Positions 1 through 7,529 of a stretch of 64,000 nt of DNA are shown one piece after another; positions within the stretch are counted from its first letter, which is position 1; every line of letters starts with the position of its first letter. Where the stretch lies: the NCBI RefSeq assembly GCF_043195195.1, contig NZ_JBAFWT010000011.1, forward strand, positions 79,847 to 143,846, given 5' to 3'. The notes beneath the pieces were generated by a model. That model was given only the letters and a program-made list of their open reading frames with translations, ran no database searches and had not been told where the DNA came from. Made by a program: the position numbers and the translations under genes. The DNA comes from NCEH01 sp043195195 (lineage in GTDB: Bacteria; Pseudomonadota; Alphaproteobacteria; Rhizobiales; Xanthobacteraceae).

Positions 1-91
1 CGGCGAGCGACATCACCTTGTCGCGCAGCGTGCGGTCGCGCTGCTGCATGCGGTCGCGCAGCGCATCGTAGGGCGTGACTTTCTCCACCAT
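1..91 (-). CDS. Partial CDS, N-terminus of a probable CoA-transferase subunit
   Basis: Only the first 30 residues lie in the window; the gene runs off the left edge. The ATG at 91 opens a frame beginning MVEKVTPYDALRDRMQQRDR and continuing to KVMSLA. A basic leader followed by KVMSL resembles the N-terminus of glutaconate/3-oxoacid CoA-transferase alpha subunits (KVMSLEEAV followed by a GGF motif), but the diagnostic part is missing. It is co-oriented with, and 79 bases downstream of, the enamidase-like gene, so a role in activating the ring-opened dicarboxylate would fit. The family call is inference from a short stretch; that a coding frame exists here is firmer. Confidence 0.4.
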   Translation of the reverse strand, partial: MVEKVTPYDALRDRMQQRDRTLRDKVMSLA

Positions 92-170
92 GAAACCCTC
101 TGGAATGCCCGGCTCACCTTGCGGATGCCGGTTTCTGGTTGATCGCTCGAAACGCGGTGCCGCTGCGCGG

Positions 171-1367
171 CTAGTGGCCCGCCGCGCTGAAATCCTGGAC
201 GATGGTCGAACGCGCGACGCGGACCTTCTTGGTGGTCGGCGGGGTGTTGCGACTCTTGCCGACGAAGCGCGGCACCCCGGCCGTGATCACCGCGCCGACG
301 GCGGCGATGTCGCCGTTTCCGAGCGCGGAAAGCGCGTCGTTCTGCGAGGAGCCCTCGCAGGCGTCGAGCAGCACCACGTCGGCATCGCGGCCGGGGGCGA
401 GCAGGCCCGAATTCAGGCGGAACACCCGCGCATTGTTGCCGGTCGCCGCGGCGATCGCCCGCTCGGGCGCGATACCGCCGAGGCTGACGAGCTGCGAGAT
501 GGTGTAGAGCATTCCCAGCGGCATGATCCCGCTGCCGGTGGGTGTATCGGTGGCGATCAGCAGGCGCTCGAAGGCACCGGCTTCCTCGGCGAGGCGCGTC
601 ACCAGGAGAGCGGTTCGCAAGTTGCCCGCCGTGCACACCTGAAGCGCCACCCCGGATTCCTGCACCAGACGGGGAAAATCCGCATCCGGCATGGCGGCCG
701 GGCCGCCGTTCACATGAAACGAGACGTCGGGGTCCACCGCGAGCACGTGGTCCGCCCAGATTCCGGAGGAGCCGGGGATCGAGGCCGCCCCGGTGTGCAT
801 CATGGTGACCATGCCGGCCGCCTTCGCCGCGGCGACCAGCGGCTTGTAATCATAAGGCGTGGCGAACGCGCCGAAGCCCGCCTTGGCGAGCCACACGCCC
901 TGCGCCGCCAATTGCGCGAAATCGGCCGCGGTAAGGCCCGGCTCCAGGATGACCGAGCCGGCGTGGACGCGCATGCCGCCGGGCCGATACTCCGCGAAGC
1001 TCTTGCAGGCGGCGACGGCGAGCGCCTTTACCCCTTCCGGGTCGCGCGGCCGCCCCGGCACATGCACTTCCGAGGCGCTGATCGCGGTGGTCACGCCGCC
1101 GTGGGTGTAGCTCTCCAGAAAACCGACCGTCTTCTGGCGCGGCGTGTAATCACCGAAAGTAATGTGGACGTGGGAATCGATGAGCCCGGGAATGGCGATG
1201 GTGCCGCCGGCGTCGATCACCACGTCGCAGGCCTCGACCTCGGCTGCGGAGGCGGTGCCGACCTGGGTCAGGAGGCCGTCGCGCATCAAGATCGTGTCGG
1301 CGTCGCTCCTCGGGTGTTCGAGGGTGCCGGTGATCACCCCGGCGAGGTTGGTGATCGCGACCCTCAT
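171..1367 (-). CDS. Enamidase-like metal-dependent amidohydrolase
   Basis: 398 residues, amidohydrolase superfamily. The full metal site is visible: His66-x-His68 in IDSHVHI, Lys162 (likely carboxylated bridge, LAKAGFG), His191 (MMHTG), His218 (FHVNGG) and Asp274 (ATDTPTG). Flanking blocks IPGSS, NGGP, MPLG and a C-terminal KSRNTPP closely resemble, from memory, the enamidase of anaerobic nicotinate degradation (Eubacterium barkeri), which hydrolyses the cyclic enamide of 6-oxo-tetrahydronicotinate. In that enzyme the bridging ligand is, as I recall, a Glu where this protein has Lys. The start overlaps the stop of the DUF1185 gene by 4 bases (ATGA), so the two are translationally coupled. I infer ring opening of a lactam or enamide; the exact substrate is not shown by the sequence. 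Confidence 0.8.
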   Translation of the reverse strand: MRVAITNLAGVITGTLEHPRSDADTILMRDGLLTQVGTASAAEVEACDVVIDAGGTIAIPGLIDSHVHITFGDYTPRQKTVGFLESYTHGGVTTAISASEVHVPGRPRDPEGVKALAVAACKSFAEYRPGGMRVHAGSVILEPGLTAADFAQLAAQGVWLAKAGFGAFATPYDYKPLVAAAKAAGMVTMMHTGAASIPGSSGIWADHVLAVDPDVSFHVNGGPAAMPDADFPRLVQESGVALQVCTAGNLRTALLVTRLAEEAGAFERLLIATDTPTGSGIMPLGMLYTISQLVSLGGIAPERAIAAATGNNARVFRLNSGLLAPGRDADVVLLDACEGSSQNDALSALGNGDIAAVGAVITAGVPRFVGKSRNTPPTTKKVRVARSTIVQDFSAAGH

Positions 1368-1963
1368 TTCGCGACTTCCGCCGCCGCTGCCATCAGCGCA
1401 CGACGCCGCGCCTCTTCGTGGGTCATTCCACCGACCCGCGCGTCGATACGACCCCGCGTCATCAGGCAGAAGATCACGGCGATCTCGTCCGGCATGGGGA
1501 CGCCGGCGATGGCGAACGACATGGAATCGTAGTGCGAGCGCACATAGACATCGAGCACGTTGTTGACGGGGATATCGATGGACGTGCCCGGGGCGGCGAT
1601 CTTCGTGACCGAGGAGATCCAGGCCGGCGCATCGCCGATCATCTCCCGGAAAGGGGTCGCAAAGGCGGTCGTCAACAGCGCGTTCGCATGCTCCTGCTCG
1701 CCGTTGATACCAACGAGACCGGCTTTGCCGTAGCTCTGGATTTCTTCTCCTGCGAGCGCTTTCGCCCCCGCCTTTGCCATCGCGCGGCCGAGGTCCACGC
1801 TCGCCTCGATGAGCGGCGACAGGTCCTGCTCGTACCGGTCGATGAAGGGATTCTCGACCACGCTGACGATGGCCACCTTGCAGAGCGGCGGGTCCGCAAC
1901 ATGGCCTTTCACCTCCCGGATCTCGTCCCGAACGATGATGTTGCGGCGAACGGTCAGCTTCAT
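1364..1963 (-). CDS. DUF1185 / amino acid synthesis family protein
   Basis: 199 residues from the ATG at 1963, chosen over upstream in-frame starts because a strong AGGAGG site sits just before it. The sequence (MKLTVRRNIIVRDEI, later SVVENPF, and HYDSMSF near the middle) fits Pfam PF06684 (AA_synth, formerly DUF1185). Structures of that family show a variant of the chorismate-mutase fold, and its function is unproven. It is first in a leftward operon with the enamidase-like gene, with a 4-base overlap. By context it acts on the same small molecule, perhaps as a lyase, isomerase or hydrolase of an intermediate; that is inference. Confidence 0.8.
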   Translation of the reverse strand: MKLTVRRNIIVRDEIREVKGHVADPPLCKVAIVSVVENPFIDRYEQDLSPLIEASVDLGRAMAKAGAKALAGEEIQSYGKAGLVGINGEQEHANALLTTAFATPFREMIGDAPAWISSVTKIAAPGTSIDIPVNNVLDVYVRSHYDSMSFAIAGVPMPDEIAVIFCLMTRGRIDARVGGMTHEEARRRALMAAAAEVAK

Positions 1964-2126
1964 TTTTCCCTCCTGAGGCGGACTTATCCGTAAGAGATTG
2001 TCAGACATTATGTCAATAATAACTTTTTAATGGACAACATAAAAACATTCTGGCAAATCGGAAAAAGTCAGCCTGCGAATTGGGCACACCCAATCATTTA
2101 CGGCTCACAACCAGAGGATCAGCGTG
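1964..2126 (+). promoter_or_regulatory. Divergent control region with TGTC/GACA operator-like repeats
   Basis: This 163-base region separates the leftward DUF1185 operon from the rightward Liv operon and is far more AT-rich than its flanks. TGTCAGACA (1999-2007) and GACATTATGTC (2004-2014) are overlapping odd-centred palindromes, and a further GACA half-site is at 2033-2036. ATTGGG-CACA-CCCAAT (2079-2094) is a second perfect inverted repeat upstream of the livK ribosome site. The obvious candidate to bind here is the GntR/FCD protein encoded at the end of the Liv operon. No promoter hexamers are assigned with confidence. Confidence 0.45.
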
Positions 2127-3320
2127 ATGAAAAAGCTTTTGCGGTTCACCACCGCGACTTTCCTATTGGCATGCGCGTCGACGACGCTGCCCGCTGCCGC
2201 CCAGACGACGCCGATAAAGATCGGGTTTGCCAATTCGTTCAGCCCGCCGGGCAATGTCATCGGCGGCCGGGAGTCCAAAGTGGGCGGCGAGATCGCCCTG
2301 GACATGTTCAAGGCCCAGTTCGGCCCCAAGGTCGACGGTCGTGACATCGAGATCATCTACGAGGACACCCGGGGTGATCCGGAAGCCTCCCGTTCGGCCA
2401 TGGAGAAGCTGGTCAACCGCGACAAGGTGGACGTGGTGGTCGGCTGCAACCATTCCTCGGAAGGCTTCGTTCTCTCGCGTATCGCGCATGAAAACAAAGT
2501 CGGCTTTGTTGCGATGAATTGTTGGGCGGACGATATCCGGCAGCAAAAATTTCCTGAAGTCTTCGCCGTTTCGAATTACACCTCACGCACCAGCTATGCA
2601 GTCACCAATTTCGTGAAGCAGCAGGGCGTCAAAAATTTCCTGATGGTCGCCGAGAACACCGATTATGGTCTCGCCCAGATCAAGATGATCGAGGCGGACC
2701 TGAAGCGCGATGCGCCCGATGTGAAGGTCTCGACCAAGATCATCAACAAGACCTCGCGCGATATGCGCGACGAAATCCTCTCTATTCGGCAGAATCCTCC
2801 TGATCTCATCGGCGTCGCCATGGTTGCGCCCCAGGGTTTCCTCTTCACCGCCCAGCTCGACGAACTCGGCATGCCGCCGAGCGAACAGAAGGTCATCGAC
2901 ATCGGCGGCTACGTCGATCAGGCCGGCTTCTGGGACAATGTGAAGGGCGCCGGCGTCGGCCTCTATGCCTATGTGCTCGACCACAAGAGCAATCCGGTGA
3001 CCGAGCTCGGTGCCAAGGTTCAGGCGGAATACCGCAAGCGCGCTAACCAGGAGCCCACGCGCTTCATCCTTCAGGGTTTCGACACCACCTGGGTGGCGCT
3101 GATGGCGATCAAGGAAAGCGGCGGCAAGAGCCGCGAGGCGATCATCCAGGCCCTGCGCAAAATTCGCGTGGTCGGCAGCCGCGGCGAAATCTTCTTCACG
3201 GACGAGCCGCTGTTCCAGCAATGGCCCGACATTCCCTTTGTGATTGGCCAGATGGAGAAAGTTGGACAGCCCCCGTCCGAATCCAAAGTCGTGTTCCCGC
3301 CCCCGTCTTCCAAGAAATGA
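2127..3320 (+). CDS. Liv-type ABC importer, periplasmic substrate-binding protein
   Basis: 397 residues from the ATG at 2127, 8 bases after AGAGGA; a GTG three bases upstream is the alternative. An N-terminal signal peptide (MKKLLRFTTATFLLA, cleavage near AAAQ) precedes a type I periplasmic binding fold opening with IKIGFANSFSPPG. Later blocks DTRGDPEASRSAMEKL and VDVVVGCNHSSE are typical of the branched-chain amino acid (LivK/Peripla_BP_6) family. Members of this family in catabolic clusters often bind aromatic or heterocyclic acids rather than Leu/Ile/Val. It is first in a five-gene transport operon next to ring-opening genes, so I infer it binds the N-heterocyclic growth substrate. Specificity is not readable from sequence. 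Confidence 0.88.
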   Translation: MKKLLRFTTATFLLACASTTLPAAAQTTPIKIGFANSFSPPGNVIGGRESKVGGEIALDMFKAQFGPKVDGRDIEIIYEDTRGDPEASRSAMEKLVNRDKVDVVVGCNHSSEGFVLSRIAHENKVGFVAMNCWADDIRQQKFPEVFAVSNYTSRTSYAVTNFVKQQGVKNFLMVAENTDYGLAQIKMIEADLKRDAPDVKVSTKIINKTSRDMRDEILSIRQNPPDLIGVAMVAPQGFLFTAQLDELGMPPSEQKVIDIGGYVDQAGFWDNVKGAGVGLYAYVLDHKSNPVTELGAKVQAEYRKRANQEPTRFILQGFDTTWVALMAIKESGGKSREAIIQALRKIRVVGSRGEIFFTDEPLFQQWPDIPFVIGQMEKVGQPPSESKVVFPPPSSKK

Positions 3321-3368
3321 TCAAGCCTGGAGGCGGTCTGCCGCCTCCAGTCCCTCAAGGAGCGTGGA

Positions 3369-4253
3369 ATGCAGCATTACATTGAAATACTGCTCAACGG
3401 CCTCGTGTCTGGCGGATATTACGCGGCGATGGCAGCGGCTCTCTCGCTCGTATTCGGAATCAACAAGGTGGTGAATTTCGCGCACGGCGAATTCATCATG
3501 GTCGGCGGGTTTGCTTATTTCACGGCCGCGACGTTCATCGGCGCGTTTCCCGCCTATATCGCCGCCTTCGTCTGCGCCCTGATCATCGGCTACGTCTTCC
3601 ATCTGTTGGTTTTCCGCCGGCGCTCGCTCGACGCGAGCCAGGGATTCTCGTCGGGCGAGTATCAGATCATCACCACCTTCGCACTCGGTATGCTGCTGCT
3701 GAATGGCGCCCTGATGGTATATGGCCCGGACATTCATTCGGTGGCACCCGCGATCGAGCTGCCGCGCGTCCGGTCCTCGGTCCTCTTCATTTCCGGGCCG
3801 CGCCTGTTCGGGCTCATTCAATGCCTTCTGTACCTTGCGCTGCTCTATCTGTTTCTCACGCGCACCTCGATCGGCCGCCTTCTGCGCGCCGCTTCCCAAA
3901 ATCCCGCCGCCATGTCGACGCTGGGCGTCGATGCGGAGCGGTTCGACCGTAATGTCTTCGCCGCGTGCTGCGGCCTCGCGGGTCTTACGGGTGCGTTCAT
4001 CGCGCCGGTGTTCGCCGTCTATCCCGAGGCCGGCGCGGCGTTTGCGCTGAAATCCTTCGTGGTCGTGGTTCTCGGCGGGTTCGGATCGTTCACCGGAACC
4101 ATCGTCGGCGGGCTGCTCTTCGGGGTCATCGAATCCTTTGGCGGCGCGCTCATCTCGAGTGCGTACAAGGATGTGTTCGGCTTCGTCCTTCTGCTGGTGG
4201 TGCTGCTGGTGTCGCCCAACGGGCTGCTCGGCGAGCGGGTGAGGGGAGTCTGA
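3369..4253 (+). CDS. Liv-type ABC importer, permease (LivH-like)
   Basis: 294 residues, mostly hydrophobic. It starts MQHYIEILLNGLVSGGYYAA, with the GLVSGGYYA and NFAHGEF blocks characteristic of LivH permeases, and a late GGFGSFTGTIVGGLLFG block matching the cytoplasmic EAA-like region that docks on the ATPases. Eight or so membrane segments are expected. The gene follows the binding-protein gene by 48 bases with a GGAG-containing site before the ATG, and precedes the second permease by only 3 bases. Together the two permeases form the membrane pore of the importer. Confidence 0.88.
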   Translation: MQHYIEILLNGLVSGGYYAAMAAALSLVFGINKVVNFAHGEFIMVGGFAYFTAATFIGAFPAYIAAFVCALIIGYVFHLLVFRRRSLDASQGFSSGEYQIITTFALGMLLLNGALMVYGPDIHSVAPAIELPRVRSSVLFISGPRLFGLIQCLLYLALLYLFLTRTSIGRLLRAASQNPAAMSTLGVDAERFDRNVFAACCGLAGLTGAFIAPVFAVYPEAGAAFALKSFVVVVLGGFGSFTGTIVGGLLFGVIESFGGALISSAYKDVFGFVLLLVVLLVSPNGLLGERVRGV

Positions 4254-4256
4254 ACG

Positions 4257-5249
4257 ATGCTGGCAGCACCAAAATGGATCTCCCGGCGTCGGCATCAGGC
4301 CCTGCGGGCCGACTTCTACATGGGCGTCGTGATCGTCGTGGTGGCGGTTGCCTGCAGCCTTGCGGGCATTGGCGGCCCTTATGGCATCAGCCTCGTCGCC
4401 GCCGGCCTGTTCTATGCCACCGCGACCATGGGCTGGTGCCTCCAGTCAGGCTATGGCGGCATGTTCTCCCTGGCGCCAGCGGCGATCATCATGATCGCCG
4501 CTTATGTCTCCGCGTTCGCCTCGAATGCCGGCTGGCCGATGGGGGTGGCCGTGCTCGCGGGCACGCTCTCGGGGGCACTCGCGGGCTTCATCGTGGCGCT
4601 GGCGACCAGCCGTCTGAAAGGCCATTACTTCGCGCTGGCGACCCTCGTCGCTGCAGAAATCGTGCGCCTCGCGGTGACCAACGAATACGATCTCACCGGC
4701 GGCGAGGCCGGGCTGCGGACGGGACCTTTGTTCGACGGGGCGACCGGAGTCCACATCTCCCTGGTGTTTGCGGGCGTGCTGATCCTGCTGCTGGTGGCTC
4801 TTCTGGCCGCGTTGCGCGGTATGCCCGGCATCGCCATGCAGGCGATCCGCGACGATGAGGGCATCGCCGCCATCCGCGGGCTGAACGTGCCTCTGGTCAA
4901 GACCCTGATCGTCGTCGCCGGATCCTCGATCACCGCCTTCGCCGGCGCCGTCTATGTCCATTACATCCAGCTCGCGACGCCGCAGATGGGGTCGCTGTTC
5001 CAGACCACCTTCATCATGTCGATTGGCATCATCGGCGGCGTGCGCTCCATGAGCGGCGCCATCGTCGGCGCGGCGCTGATCGTCGGCCTTCAGGAAGTGC
5101 TGCGGGACTATCCCTTCACTCACATGGGGCTGACGGCGCTCGCCATATTGTTGGTGTGCCAGTTCGCGCCCGCGGGCTTTGCCGGCCTGCTGCTGGGGCG
5201 GGCCCGCCGGATCCAGCAGCGCTTTGCGGTTTCGGAGCACGCCAAATGA
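4257..5249 (+). CDS. Liv-type ABC importer, permease (LivM-like)
   Basis: 330 residues. The ATG at 4257 follows a strong GAGGGGAG site inside the end of the upstream permease gene. A hydrophobic N-terminus leads to GLFYATATMGWCLQSGYGGM, and GHYFALATLVAAEIVRL is the LivM family hallmark. AIRDDEGIAAIRGLNV is the ATPase-docking loop, followed by GIIGGVRSMSGAIVGAALI. The last bases overlap the next ATG (ATGA), so permease and ATPase are translationally coupled. It pairs with the LivH-like protein to import the substrate bound at 2127-3320. Confidence 0.88.
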   Translation: MLAAPKWISRRRHQALRADFYMGVVIVVVAVACSLAGIGGPYGISLVAAGLFYATATMGWCLQSGYGGMFSLAPAAIIMIAAYVSAFASNAGWPMGVAVLAGTLSGALAGFIVALATSRLKGHYFALATLVAAEIVRLAVTNEYDLTGGEAGLRTGPLFDGATGVHISLVFAGVLILLLVALLAALRGMPGIAMQAIRDDEGIAAIRGLNVPLVKTLIVVAGSSITAFAGAVYVHYIQLATPQMGSLFQTTFIMSIGIIGGVRSMSGAIVGAALIVGLQEVLRDYPFTHMGLTALAILLVCQFAPAGFAGLLLGRARRIQQRFAVSEHAK

Positions 5250-6010
5250 GCGAAATCAGCCAAGCACCAGAACGGAACGAGCCGCGCGGCGTGATGAACT
5301 TGGAATGCCGGAACGTATCCCTGCGCTTCGGCGGCGTGACGGCCCTCGCCGATGTCTCCTTGTCCATCCAGAGCGGGGGCATCACCGCGATCATGGGGCC
5401 GAACGGAGCGGGCAAGACCACCCTCCTGAACTGCATGACCGGCATGATGTCACGCTATGAGGGAACGATCCGGCTGGACGACATGACGATCGATGGTCTG
5501 GCGCCCCGGCAGCGCACGCAGGCCGGTCTCGTGCGCACATTCCAGATGACCCGCGTCTTCGCTTCCCTTTCCATCGAGGAGAACATCTTCCTCGCGGGAT
5601 CGGCGGTGCGCCAGGCGCTGACCCAGGAGCGCTGCTCGGAGCTGATCGAGCTGATCCGCCTGCAGCACATGCGGCATCGTTCTGCCTCTGAACTCTCCGG
5701 CGGGCAGCGCCGGTTGCTGGAGATCGGCATGTGCATCGCCCAGGCGCCGCGCTTCCTGATGATGGACGAGCCGTTCGCCGGTTTAAATCCGATGATGGTG
5801 ACCACGGTTTGCGAGATCATGGCCGACTTCGCGAGATCCGGAGCCGGGGTCGTGCTCGTCAGCCACGAGATCCCCTTGGTGCGCCGCCATGCCGATCGTG
5901 TGATTGTGATGGCACAGGGCGCGGTGCTGGCCGACGGATCGCCCGAGCAGGTCCTTTCCGATCCCCGGGTGGCGGAGATCTATCTGGGAGGCAGCGTTGC
6001 TCATCACTAA
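5246..6010 (+). CDS. Liv-type ABC importer, ATPase (LivG-like)
   Basis: 254 residues from the ATG at 5246, which overlaps the stop of the LivM-like gene; a longer in-frame extension upstream would only re-read the permease gene. Walker A is GPNGAGKTTLL, the signature is LSGGQRRLLEIG, and Walker B is FLMMDEPFAGLNP, with a switch His in LVSHEIPLVRRH. The N-terminus MSEISQAPERNEPRGV is an unstructured leader of about 16 residues before the ABC domain; an internal ATG at 5294 could serve instead. It energises import with the LivF-like subunit. Confidence 0.87.
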   Translation: MSEISQAPERNEPRGVMNLECRNVSLRFGGVTALADVSLSIQSGGITAIMGPNGAGKTTLLNCMTGMMSRYEGTIRLDDMTIDGLAPRQRTQAGLVRTFQMTRVFASLSIEENIFLAGSAVRQALTQERCSELIELIRLQHMRHRSASELSGGQRRLLEIGMCIAQAPRFLMMDEPFAGLNPMMVTTVCEIMADFARSGAGVVLVSHEIPLVRRHADRVIVMAQGAVLADGSPEQVLSDPRVAEIYLGGSVAHH

Positions 6011-6701
6011 CGAAATCGTCTGCGCCTATCTGCGCGACATCGAGATCGTGCGCGGCGTGAGCCTAACGGTTCGTCCCGGCCTGATCACCGCGATCATCGG
6101 TCCCAACGGGGTCGGGAAATCGACTTTGCTGAAGGGTATTTACGGTGCGATCCGGGCGCAGAGCGGCCGCATCTGCGTCGAGGATGTCGATATCACGAAT
6201 GTCCCCATGGCCGGGCGCTTCGCGGCTGGCATCCGCTATATGCCTCAGGAATCCTCGATCTTTCCGTATATGACGGTGCAGGAGAACGTGCGCTTGTTCG
6301 CGTGGGCGGACGGTGTTCCCTTCGAGCCGCTCTGGAGGCGGGCAATCGAAACCTTCCCTATCCTCGACGAGAAACGCTCGATTCGCGCCGGCGATCTTTC
6401 CGGCGGGCAGCAGAAGCAGCTTGAATTCAGTCGCTTCCTGTGTGGAAAGACTAAATATGCCCTCGTTGACGAACCCAGTGTGGGACTGTCGCCGGCCATG
6501 TCGCGGTTGATCTATGCATTTCTCACGCGGATGCGGGACGACGGGGTCGGAATCCTTCTGGTGGACCAGCAGGTGGCCGATGCCATCGCTGTCGCCGATC
6601 ACGTGTATGTCGTCGATGGCGGCAAGGTTATCGAGGAAGGTACGGGGGAGAGCTTCCGGGAAAATCTCGGAGCAACAGTGTCCAAGTGGCTGACCCACTG
6701 A
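5997..6701 (+). CDS. Liv-type ABC importer, ATPase (LivF-like)
   Basis: 234 residues if translation begins at the TTG at 5997, which lies 6 bases after GGGAGG and overlaps the LivG-like stop by 14 bases. Walker A is GPNGVGKSTLLKG and the LivF-typical RYMPQESSIFPYMTVQENVR block is present. The signature is LSGGQQKQLEFSR, and Walker B reads YALVDEPSVGLSP. In Walker B the first acidic residue is Asp in VDEPS, where many LivF proteins have LDEPS. No other in-frame start has a better site. It is the fifth and last transporter gene. Confidence 0.85.
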   Translation: MLITNEIVCAYLRDIEIVRGVSLTVRPGLITAIIGPNGVGKSTLLKGIYGAIRAQSGRICVEDVDITNVPMAGRFAAGIRYMPQESSIFPYMTVQENVRLFAWADGVPFEPLWRRAIETFPILDEKRSIRAGDLSGGQQKQLEFSRFLCGKTKYALVDEPSVGLSPAMSRLIYAFLTRMRDDGVGILLVDQQVADAIAVADHVYVVDGGKVIEEGTGESFRENLGATVSKWLTH

Positions 6702-6758
6702 GTAATCTCAAACGTAGGGAGGCGGTCGCTCGCAGCGTGCGGAGTGGCCGGCGGATTG

Positions 6759-7463
6759 ATGGCGGCGAATGAACCGAAACTGACCGGGGCGGATCTCTCC
6801 CACTTGCGGGTCTCTCCCAAGACCCTCGTGGAAGAGGTGATCCAGAAACTGCGCATGGCGATTTTTTCGGGCCTCCTCAAACCCGGCGACCGCCTGATCG
6901 AATCGGAGCTGTGCGTATCCCTGGGCGTCAGCAGACCGGCGCTGCGGGAGGCGATCCGCTGCCTTCAGGCGGAGCGCCTGTGCGACATCACTCCGCATCG
7001 CGGCGCTCAGATTCCGGTCCTCTCCTGGCAGGACGCTCAGGACATTTATCACGTGCGCGAACTGCTCGAAGGAGAGGCCGCGGCCCTGTGCGCCGTCAAC
7101 ATCAGCGAGGAGGGCATCCTCAGCATGCAGAATGCCCTGAAGCAATTCAGCGATGCGGTCAATTCGTTCGAAGCTTATGTCCGCGTCGAAGCCACATCGT
7201 TATTCTATTCTATTCTTCTCAAGAACGCGAAAAACCGTGTGATCGAGGAGATAATTCTGGGGCTCCTGGCGCGGATAAATTTCCTTCGCTCGCGTTCGAT
7301 GTCCCTTCCGGAGCGGGCCAGGCACAGCCTGCGCGAGATGGAGGCGATCTACCTGGCGATCAAAGACCGCAATCCCGAAGCCGCTCGCGCCGCCGCCATC
7401 GCCCATGTCGCTCAAGCGAGAGAAGCGGCGCGCAACGCCTATATTCTCGCGAACCTCACGTGA
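6759..7463 (+). CDS. GntR-family regulator, FCD (FadR) subfamily
   Basis: 234 residues from the ATG at 6759; a GTG at 6744 is an alternative and neither has a clear ribosome site. The N-terminal winged helix reads LVEEVIQKLRMAIFSGLLKP, then GDRLIESELCVSLGVSRPAL and REAIRC. The C-terminal all-helical FCD ligand domain carries the metal/effector signature VRELLEGEAAAL with later Asn/His positions. FCD regulators usually repress catabolic operons and release DNA on binding an acid pathway intermediate. The gene sits 57 bases after the transporter genes and ahead of the PurA-like gene, so it probably controls the divergent region at 1964-2126. Confidence 0.85.
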   Translation: MAANEPKLTGADLSHLRVSPKTLVEEVIQKLRMAIFSGLLKPGDRLIESELCVSLGVSRPALREAIRCLQAERLCDITPHRGAQIPVLSWQDAQDIYHVRELLEGEAAALCAVNISEEGILSMQNALKQFSDAVNSFEAYVRVEATSLFYSILLKNAKNRVIEEIILGLLARINFLRSRSMSLPERARHSLREMEAIYLAIKDRNPEAARAAAIAHVAQAREAARNAYILANLT

Positions 7464-7529
7464 TCCGCGCAAGCATTCGCCGGGCATTTCATTCGAATTT
7501 CCACGACAGGTGGAGGAGTGTTCAAGTCC

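Noticed and set aside
75..1532. 485-residue frame antisense to the enamidase and DUF1185 genes
   Set aside because: Both opposite genes have motifs and ribosome sites; this frame has neither.
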